Shown: positions 20,401-27,183 of the stretch, one piece after another | Position numbering within the stretch: the first letter of the stretch is position 1 | Layout of the letters: the number at the start of each line of letters is the position of its first letter | Assembly (NCBI GenBank): GCA_031277925.1 | Contig: JAITLJ010000153.1 | Location: forward strand, 1 to 41,593 | DNA length: 41,593 bases | Direction: 5' to 3' | DNA from: Prevotellaceae bacterium | GTDB lineage: Bacteria > Bacteroidota > Bacteroidia > Bacteroidales > UBA932 | The notes under the pieces: generated by a model | What the model was told of the DNA's origin: nothing | The model's database searches: none | What the model saw: only the letters and a program-made list of their open reading frames with translations | Translations under genes and position numbers: made by a program

Positions 20401-23361
20401 AAGGTAATAAGCCTTGAAACATATTTCCAAAATGCTTACGGAACTATCGAATACGATGGAAACGGATGGTTTGCATCTCAATACAGAGCCGATGGCACTT
20501 CCGGCACTGCAGTCCCGCCGCTGATACACATTAATGCTTCGGATTCTATTGATTATAATAGCGCTAACGACCTTGAAGTTTCGGATGACGGCGCTACCGA
20601 ATATAAAATATTAGGCTCAAACAGAGGAGGAATGGCAGTTAGCCTCGACGGAAAATTATTGGCTATTGGTACAAAAGTGGGAATGGTAAGAGTTTTTGAA
20701 ATTAATTACGTACCTGACGGAGTTTCTAATCTGATTCTAAAATATGAACTGGCAACAGGAACAAACGCACAAACTCATGATGTTGCATTTGATGTTGCGG
20801 GAAATCTTTATATAGTAGATAATATTACAGAACGACTGAAAGTATTTACCTTACCCAAAGCTGACAACAGTTTTACTACTCCGGCTCCGAACTCCGCAAT
20901 GTTAACTGTTGATGCTACGCCAATAGATGAGGCTAATATTTATGCATCCGAGTTGAGTCTTTCTACTGTTGATTCCGTAGAATATACATTTTACTATACT
21001 TTGAATGCAAAAGCATCATCGCTTGTCATTCACATACTGGATAACAGCAATCAGGTGATAAAAAATATTCCTGTTACAGCGGCAGCCAACCGCACATTAG
21101 GAGCGCATCAGTTTACAACTAATATTACTGATTTGCAGGCAGGCGTTTACAAATGGGCGATAACTGCAACAGGCGCGTACAGATTGAACAGCGACACAGA
21201 TCCCACAAAGGTATCAAACGATGACGCTGAATTCAAGTTCTATGATCCTCGCAGCGTAGCTGTTGATAACAGTTTTGAAAGTCCTTTCTTTGGGCGTGTA
21301 TATATCAATGATGCACAGGGAACAGGAGCAGGCAGCGCAGGCGAAGGTATTTTTATTTTGAATGCTGCTTTGTCAGATATAACACATCAAAATGGTAATG
21401 GATATAAAGGAGGAATATCGTGGATGGCTACAAGCAGTCCGTTCCGTGCAAGCGTTGCTCCTGATGGAAAAGTATATATAACAGACTGGAGCGATGCCCA
21501 TGCGGGTATTTGGATGATGGATACCAAAAATCCGTCTGCAGCATTCACTCAAGTATTCGGAGGAACTGATATTGGCGGAGGCTTACATGCTTCAAGCGGC
21601 ATAAATATTCACGGGTCTATTTCTCATTGTTGGGTAATAGACACAGGCGTTAATACAAAACTGTTCACTTTTGACGAAGATTATGTTGATGCAGCAGTAA
21701 CAAATACAGGCAGCCTGTTACAATACAATATAGGCAACTTAACGAGTCAATGGGAACAGGCGCCAAGCGCTGTCATATATAATGATGGATTATACGGAAA
21801 TTTACAGCAAAATATGAATTCATGTATTGTTCCTGATGGACGTAACGGTTGGTGGATTTCGCAAAATAGAGCTACCAACAACGCTGCAATACCATCGCTG
21901 GTGCATCTGACCGCAGCAGGAGTTTTAACCAACTTCGGAACAAATACGGATATTCCCAATTCGACTCAGGCAGGACTGGCTGTCAACATGGATGGTACGC
22001 TGATTGCCGTAGGTTGCCAAAATGCAGTAAGAATATTTGATGTTACTTTTGATGGTGCAAATGTTCCTTCAATAACATTGAAATATACGGTTTCTACAAC
22101 GCTTGGCGTGAATACTCACGGTTTGGCTTTCGACCACGTAAACAATGTATATGTTACAGCAAGCGCAAACAGTACAGTTTTGGCAACTCGATTAGGAATT
22201 TGGGCGCTGCCAAAGACTGACAACAGTTTTACAACTCCGGCATCATTAAAATCGCTTATAATTGTTACAGCCACAAGCAAGCCTGTGGTAGAAAGCACTG
22301 TTCCTGCAAACGGAGCAAATAATGTTTCAATAAATCTTAATACCGTATCAATAACATTCAATAAAAAAATGAATTCATTGATAACAGGACTAACCGAAAT
22401 CCATTTTGGCGCAAATATTGCAGGAACATTCACTTCGTCATACTGGTCGGCGGATAACAGAACTATTATTTTAACCTGTACAGGTACGCTTGATTACAAT
22501 ACAAACTATACATTGCACATTAGCGGATTTACCGACGATACAGGTGCAATAATGAGCGATACCGTCTTTAATTTTACAACAGAACAGAAACCTCTTCAAA
22601 AAGTAACGCTGTTTGTTAATAAAGATTTGATTCCATGGACCGATCATGCTAAAACCTTTACATTAAGGCAAAGTGGACAGGTAAAATTTATCGGAACAGA
22701 TAATTTTGATGGAAGCGTAACCTTTGAAGATGTGGAAGATGGTTTATATCGCTTATATGATGGCGAAAATGATATCAAAGACCAGGTTGTTTACGGAACA
22801 ACAGGTTTCGGATTATCATATTTTACAGTAATGTTTGGTTTGCAAAACAGCGGAAAGGCAATAAATTCAACAATAGATGCAATTTACGATGGAAACGCCA
22901 TTGCAAGAGGCGATATTGTACAGGGAGGAAAAAAACTGACATTACAGGCAAAAGGCGACGGAGCAAGTTCTTATACATACACATGGCGAGGAACATGGAA
23001 AGGAAATGCAAACAGTAACATTGACGGAAACATCCTTATAACCGATGCGCTTGATAATATTGTAGATGTTCATTGTACAATAAACGGTTTGAGCGATGAC
23101 ATTATTTTGCCCCGAGTTGTAACGCCAAATGCAGATGGCGAAAACGATTTCTTCTACGTACACGGATTGGAATTATATCCGCAAAACGAGCTGAGAATCT
23201 TCAACCGTTCAGGTACAGAAGTATTCAGATCTAAAAATTACAGAAATAACACGTGGGATGGCAGCAATCTGCCCGATGACGTTTATTTCTTCAGCCTTAG
23301 CCTGATAGATGCAAACGGAGCAATTACAACAAAAACAGGATATGTGCATTTGAAAAAATAA
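17461..23361 (+). CDS. Giant secreted N-acetylmuramoyl-L-alanine amidase (Amidase_3), with a CarboxypepD-like domain, duplicated beta-propeller region, Ig-like (Big_5) domain and C-terminal CHU_C T9SS type-B sorting domain
   Basis: 1966 aa; signal peptide; INPGHGGYDSND, FYESKSN, LSIHSNA, SEGSFHDY catalytic motifs; VVESTVPANGANNVSINLNTVSITFNKKM; C-terminal VVTPNADGENDFFYVHG...LRIFNRSGTEVFRS..NNTWDGSNLPDDVYFF. Confidence 0.9.
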   Translation: MKKLILLFLFAFFAGNVISQTDLTGIKIYINPGHGGYDSNDRNVLTIPFEYGDTLGFYESKSNLWKGLYLRDLLLSQNATVMMSRTLNRTQDDRVLSTIVAEANAFEPDGFLSIHSNANESADNSTNYLLFLYSGTDAASITPGTKEYATACWPFMLDNQLTSWSSTSVRIRGDCDFYGGSCPYLGVLKNLVYKAFLSEGSFHDYKPETHRLLNRDYCNLEGYRFFQFFHSYFNADMPNTGTIGGWVKSENEKMSHGRYKFRAGSPDQWKPLNNATVKLFDATGINELQTYITDTVYNGIFAFYNLTPGNYKLKFEATDYITDTVIDVTVEAGKIAYAKVQLYNTNIPVPRDYADDYPEPVQPGGVVALNNYEFTQVNNQQPAWLTDATSIKRAIYRNDKIYVLTTEPKIYVYNAINYAFVKELDLTGISGGTHSIISDIAFTADNYLLACNKENISLPETSGRYFKVYTWNDDNSAPTLLFETQNQGRWTTGTVGETFTASGPRWNVRIYTTAVTTGSSKQIRIMALEYCDTIPNIGYKFMLNTTNYTEALWGQHPVFTISPSGDRDHIYLDSEILLPHEYQFDWSKPDRDSLVLKATFTEKFGYTINAIARGSVYFRHAHHIFWATPVCESSAAQVGVVLFDVTEGLNQAVKISEKYPDTGLGTTSATYMMAGAKVDNYDIELLIMAKNQGIARYRTTPTPVRANIYASELTYSGNNKFQFTLNENAESVVINIYDENFLNVASHNAGALTKGVNIVEYDFASSLLNGTYSWEVTAKASSVDRPSLISDNSSQFQFYSPRGVSIDNSFNSPFFGRIYVSEAAGGTVAGGRTTQRGIYILNAACVDTTNQQNTSYTGGVTWLPTVETGYQYGPLHLHVASDGKVYIPDSHYNNSGVWIMDPANPSAAFIPVFGGTRNNATGEVSDGGTVIHNQIPSCYVLGEGASTQLFILNRISSPVSATINRYDIGELSSPWTTAPSKVISLETYFQNAYGTIEYDGNGWFASQYRADGTSGTAVPPLIHINASDSIDYNSANDLEVSDDGATEYKILGSNRGGMAVSLDGKLLAIGTKVGMVRVFEINYVPDGVSNLILKYELATGTNAQTHDVAFDVAGNLYIVDNITERLKVFTLPKADNSFTTPAPNSAMLTVDATPIDEANIYASELSLSTVDSVEYTFYYTLNAKASSLVIHILDNSNQVIKNIPVTAAANRTLGAHQFTTNITDLQAGVYKWAITATGAYRLNSDTDPTKVSNDDAEFKFYDPRSVAVDNSFESPFFGRVYINDAQGTGAGSAGEGIFILNAALSDITHQNGNGYKGGISWMATSSPFRASVAPDGKVYITDWSDAHAGIWMMDTKNPSAAFTQVFGGTDIGGGLHASSGINIHGSISHCWVIDTGVNTKLFTFDEDYVDAAVTNTGSLLQYNIGNLTSQWEQAPSAVIYNDGLYGNLQQNMNSCIVPDGRNGWWISQNRATNNAAIPSLVHLTAAGVLTNFGTNTDIPNSTQAGLAVNMDGTLIAVGCQNAVRIFDVTFDGANVPSITLKYTVSTTLGVNTHGLAFDHVNNVYVTASANSTVLATRLGIWALPKTDNSFTTPASLKSLIIVTATSKPVVESTVPANGANNVSINLNTVSITFNKKMNSLITGLTEIHFGANIAGTFTSSYWSADNRTIILTCTGTLDYNTNYTLHISGFTDDTGAIMSDTVFNFTTEQKPLQKVTLFVNKDLIPWTDHAKTFTLRQSGQVKFIGTDNFDGSVTFEDVEDGLYRLYDGENDIKDQVVYGTTGFGLSYFTVMFGLQNSGKAINSTIDAIYDGNAIARGDIVQGGKKLTLQAKGDGASSYTYTWRGTWKGNANSNIDGNILITDALDNIVDVHCTINGLSDDIILPRVVTPNADGENDFFYVHGLELYPQNELRIFNRSGTEVFRSKNYRNNTWDGSNLPDDVYFFSLSLIDANGAITTKTGYVHLKK

Positions 23362-23370
23362 ATAAAGAGT

Positions 23371-23415
23371 AATAAAGAGTGAAAGCCATTAACCGGTTTT
23401 TACTCTTTATTTCAA
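23371..23415 (+). terminator. Hairpin between the giant amidase gene and porP (terminator or attenuator)
   Basis: aataaagagtgaaa...tttttactctttatt: 10-bp perfect stem downstream of the stop codon. Confidence 0.55.
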
Positions 23416-23468
23416 CTGATTTTACTAATTAAAATTAAAATAAATTATATCAAAATTAAAATAAGAAT

Positions 23469-24407
23469 ATGAAAAAGATAATATTAATAATCAGCATATT
23501 AATAATTGTGAGTACAAATAAAGCCGAATCACAGCAAATTCCGCTTTTTTCACAATACATGTTCAATGGCACATATATCAATCCTGCATATACAGGCAGC
23601 AGAGAAGCGCTGTTTGCAAATTTACTGTATCGCAAGCAATGGGTTGGATTTGAAGGTGCGCCACAAACAGCAATGTTTAACATTGAAAGTAATTTAGCGC
23701 GCGGCTCAAATATTGGTTTCATTTATGTTAACGACCAAATCGGAGCCAACTACACAAACAGTTTTATGGCTCAATATGCATTCCGCTTCAAAGTAAGCAA
23801 CACGGGACAGTTAAGTTTCGGTTTATCGGGCGGATTTGTAAACTACGGAGTAAACAAGTCTAAACTTACAAGTTATAATGATAATATTGATCCCAAATTA
23901 CTCAATACCGATAATATCTGGAAACCGGGTATTGATGCCGGAGTTTACTTTGATATGAAAAACTTTTTTGCCGGATTCTCCGCTTTGGGAATAGTGTCGA
24001 GCAAAGCCGATAAAGAACAGACAATGCATATAATACGTGCAAAAGCAAATTATTTCCTTACGCTCGGCGGCAGTATTCCATTAAGCGACAAAGTTAACCT
24101 GCTTCCATCTGCTTTATTAAAAAGTGATTTCCAAAATCCCGTTAATGTAGATATAAATGCAATGCTACAGGTTAACGATAAATTTTGGATTGGAGGAAGT
24201 TATCGCACAGGTGTTTTGTGGTTTACAGATGTGGACAAAGAAACACGACAGTATGATGCAATATCGCTGATTCTTGAATCTTTTGTTACCGACCGCATCC
24301 GTTTAGGCGTTGCCTACGACTTTGATTTAACAAAAATATCAAACGACAACAACGGAAGTATAGAACTTTCTATCGGTTATTATTTCACAAAACCTAAACG
24401 AAAATAG
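23469..24407 (+). CDS. PorP/SprF family type IX secretion system membrane protein
   Basis: 312 aa; QQIPLFSQYMFNGTYINPAYTGSREALFANLLYRKQWVGFEGAPQT, typical of PorP/SprF. Confidence 0.93.
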   Translation: MKKIILIISILIIVSTNKAESQQIPLFSQYMFNGTYINPAYTGSREALFANLLYRKQWVGFEGAPQTAMFNIESNLARGSNIGFIYVNDQIGANYTNSFMAQYAFRFKVSNTGQLSFGLSGGFVNYGVNKSKLTSYNDNIDPKLLNTDNIWKPGIDAGVYFDMKNFFAGFSALGIVSSKADKEQTMHIIRAKANYFLTLGGSIPLSDKVNLLPSALLKSDFQNPVNVDINAMLQVNDKFWIGGSYRTGVLWFTDVDKETRQYDAISLILESFVTDRIRLGVAYDFDLTKISNDNNGSIELSIGYYFTKPKRK

Positions 24408-24428
24408 CTCTTTGCACAGCAACAAACG

Positions 24429-24465
24429 AAAAGGATGATTATAAAAAATCATCCTTTTTGTTTTT
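24429..24465. terminator. Bidirectional Rho-independent terminator between convergent porP and the DUF2007 gene
   Basis: aaaaggatgatt-ataaa-aaatcatcctttt stem with T run on the + strand and A run on the left (T run for the - strand). Confidence 0.8.
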
Positions 24466-24882
24466 ATCTCCGGTTTTGAAATGTTTTTTACATTTATTGC
24501 AATAATAAATCTTTTTATTGTAAAAAGGCAAGGACTGTAAGAAAAACATTGCAACGATAAAAAAAGTATTTGCTTTGTCGCGGTTTATTCCATAACTGAC
24601 ATCGCCGGAATTGCAATACGGACAAATAAAAGAAATGTCATCTGCCTCGTCTGTTTCTTCGCTCGGAATTATATCCAAACCCAATATCATCAAAGCCTGT
24701 TCTTTATCTTTTTCCCAAACCCGCAAATTCACATAATCCAAAGGACGCGAGTACAGATAATTTTCATTATCAACAAAGCACTGAATATCAGCAGCATCAA
24801 GTTTAGACTTTGCAAGATTGGCTTCTGCCGCAGCAGTGAATTTTGCTACTATTACAAACGTTTCGTTATTTTTTGTTTTCAT
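24439..24882 (-). CDS. DUF2007 domain-containing protein with C-terminal zinc-ribbon/TM region
   Basis: 147 aa; FVIVAKFTAAAEANLAKSKLDAADIQCFVDNE is DUF2007-like; CPYCNSGD and CNKCKKHF cysteine pairs. Confidence 0.75.
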   Translation of the reverse strand: MKTKNNETFVIVAKFTAAAEANLAKSKLDAADIQCFVDNENYLYSRPLDYVNLRVWEKDKEQALMILGLDIIPSEETDEADDISFICPYCNSGDVSYGINRDKANTFFIVAMFFLQSLPFYNKKIYYCNKCKKHFKTGDKNKKDDFL

Positions 24883-25023
24883 TTTTTTACTTTTTATTTG
24901 TAAAGATAATAGTTTTCTCCGTCACCTTACTAATTCCGCAAATAATAATTTTGAATTTATTGTAAATCATATAAAAACGATAAGAACATATTTTTTTGTA
25001 TTTGCAATATTCTATATCATTCC

Positions 25024-25346
25024 TTATACCAAAACGCCATCAAACTGTAATTTATATAGTTACTCCTTAATAAATACTGAAACCATTTATGATTAATAAG
25101 TTGCTGGCGTAAATTATCGAATAAAAATACCGTGTTTTATATAGATACAGGCAGAAATTCGGCAAAATATGAACTTGTTTCTTTATCTTCTTTTGTCTTG
25201 ATACAAATTAACAGAAAGAAATAATTGTTCGAAATTTTTAATGTTTTAGCATTCTCCTTTTTTTATTCGTAAGGAGCGAGAATTCAAATTGAATATCAGC
25301 AAAATATCATTATATTTTAGTTTGTTTTGATACAGTTTGGGTATAA
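25024..25346. repeat. Element B copy 2, interrupted by element A copy 3
   Basis: ttataccaaaacgccatcaaactgtaatttata [A] aattgaatatcagcaaaatatcattat...acagtttgggtataa; the two halves join to match B1 and B3. Confidence 0.8.
25056..25282. repeat. Element A copy 3 (short form)
   Basis: tagttactccttaataaatactgaaacc...gaataaaaataccgtgttttatatagatacaggcag...cttttgtcttgatacaaattaacagaaagaaa...ttttttattcgtaaggagcga. Confidence 0.85.
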
Positions 25347-25350
25347 TTTC

Positions 25351-26751
25351 CTAAATTTTCAGTTTTATTTTCATTTTGCCGAGTATCCATGTTGCGCCTG
25401 TTACGGCAAATGCAAATGCTATCGATTTAATCAGTCCGCCGACGCCCGAACGTGTAAATTCGGGATAGATAATGGCGGCAAGCGAAACGACGCTGTACCA
25501 AACCGAAGGAATGATGTAACATGTAAGAGTGCTTGTGCCTGCCGGTTTTATAATGTCGAACCACGCTTTTTTGTTTTTAATATCTGTCAACCAATATATA
25601 AAAATCAGCAGCGCAAATGAAATCGAAATACAGTAAAAAATCCATGTGCATGTTTCCTGTAATTTTGAGATTATAAAATATTTGTGTGCAACAGTTGCCG
25701 CAGCAAACATTAATACTGCAACTGCAAAGTATGATGAACATAATTTTCCGAAATTCTGTTTGCTCTGATTGTTTTGCATCAGCAACGATGCAATAAGTCC
25801 CGCAAAGGCAAGCGATTGAAAACTTCCATTGCCGGGAATAAAGCCTGCAATTCCGGTATCTGCGGCTAATCCTGTGTTTGCGGCAATGCACAAAAGCGTG
25901 AAAAATATCCACGCAATTATGTTTGGTAAAAATTTGTTTTTTGTAAATATAAAAATAACAGCCGTATAAAAATATGTCCAGCCGATCAATCCAAGTATCT
26001 GCCACCAGCCCGGGCGCAAACCAACCAAACCATCGGCATTTGCGCCTTTAAATAAAAAAAGATAAAATATCGTTATAGAGATTAACGTATTTATTAATAA
26101 TTTGAATTTGTTGCGGTTGCGTAAAAATTTTACAGTTATCGTACCAAATGTGCAAATTGCAATTATCAAGTATTGAAAAATATATTGAGCGCCACCTGAA
26201 AATCCAACTGAAATAAAACCAGAAGCAATTTGACTTTCTCCGTTTGCCGGTTTGCCTGTAAATATCAGCGCAAGCGTTGCAAGTATTATCCATCCGCAAG
26301 TTTGCAGCGTCGAAAATATTTTTTTTACAGTTTTTTCGGCATGAGGATAAACATTCCAAATCATAAAAAAGGCGACAACAGACAATATTTTCAGCCATTC
26401 GGGCGCAATACCTATTGTGTTTGCCGTAGCAGTAAAATCATTCATCGAAAACAGTCCCATAGTCAAAAGCGCAACTGTTCGCTGTGCTGTGTGAACAAAT
26501 ATTTGCAACCGCGAATCGCCTTTGCCGATTCTGTTGTTCACGGCAAAAGGTATTGACAGGCCGACACAAAACAAAAAGCAGGGAAAAACAATATCAGAAA
26601 GTCCGAGCATGTCTTCGTTTTTTGTGGCATGATGCAACCAGTGCGGAACAGTATCGCCGAGCGCTGGAATATCATTAACAAAAATCATTAAAAGCATTGT
26701 CAGCGCTCTGAAAATGTCTATTGATGCTATGCGTATTGCTTGATTTTTCAT
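25351..26751 (-). CDS. DUF5009 / heparan-alpha-glucosaminide N-acetyltransferase-like membrane protein
   Basis: 466 aa; RIASIDIFRALTMLLMIFVND, multi-TM; SDIVFPCFLFCVGLSIPFA. Confidence 0.8.
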   Translation of the reverse strand: MKNQAIRIASIDIFRALTMLLMIFVNDIPALGDTVPHWLHHATKNEDMLGLSDIVFPCFLFCVGLSIPFAVNNRIGKGDSRLQIFVHTAQRTVALLTMGLFSMNDFTATANTIGIAPEWLKILSVVAFFMIWNVYPHAEKTVKKIFSTLQTCGWIILATLALIFTGKPANGESQIASGFISVGFSGGAQYIFQYLIIAICTFGTITVKFLRNRNKFKLLINTLISITIFYLFLFKGANADGLVGLRPGWWQILGLIGWTYFYTAVIFIFTKNKFLPNIIAWIFFTLLCIAANTGLAADTGIAGFIPGNGSFQSLAFAGLIASLLMQNNQSKQNFGKLCSSYFAVAVLMFAAATVAHKYFIISKLQETCTWIFYCISISFALLIFIYWLTDIKNKKAWFDIIKPAGTSTLTCYIIPSVWYSVVSLAAIIYPEFTRSGVGGLIKSIAFAFAVTGATWILGKMKIKLKI

Positions 26752-26772
26752 GCGATTTCGATTTTAATATCA

Positions 26773-26964
26773 TTAAACAATAAAATCAGCGCCGTTTTTT
26801 AATTCTTCGCCACATTCACGGCAATAAAACCCAATAAACGGAGAATCAATAAATACTAATTCATCCTTTATGACTTCATATATGCTGTATCGGTTAAATT
26901 GCGAAACAAATTCCGTTGAACCGTATTTGCAAGATTTGATTTTTTTATTTTGCGATGATTTCAT
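26773..26964 (-). CDS. Small protein with partial zinc-ribbon-like motif (hypothetical)
   Basis: 63 aa; C-terminal FYCRECGEELKNG; not overlapped by other genes. Confidence 0.45.
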   Translation of the reverse strand: MKSSQNKKIKSCKYGSTEFVSQFNRYSIYEVIKDELVFIDSPFIGFYCRECGEELKNGADFIV

Positions 26965-26985
26965 AGCGCTGCGATTTTGTTAAAA

Positions 26986-27132
26986 TTATACTGTTCTAAT
27001 CATTTGAATCAATAAGTTTGAATTGCCACAGTGAATAATTATTATCTCTTTTTTCAAAGAAAAGACTTTTAACCTGTTTGTTTCCGCTTCTGTTTCTACT
27101 CTTGCAGTATTAATTTCTGATATTGCAATCAT
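26986..27132 (-). CDS. Candidate 48-aa small ORF upstream of the zinc-ribbon-like ORF
   Basis: Read by eye: MIAISEINTARVETEAETNRLKVFSLKKEIIIIHCGNSNLLIQMIRTV*. Not in the supplied ORF track because of its size. Confidence 0.25.
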   Translation of the reverse strand: MIAISEINTARVETEAETNRLKVFSLKKEIIIIHCGNSNLLIQMIRTV

Positions 27133-27183
27133 GTTCTTTGTTTTATTCTAGACAAAGCAAATTTGTTTATATGTATAAATTTT

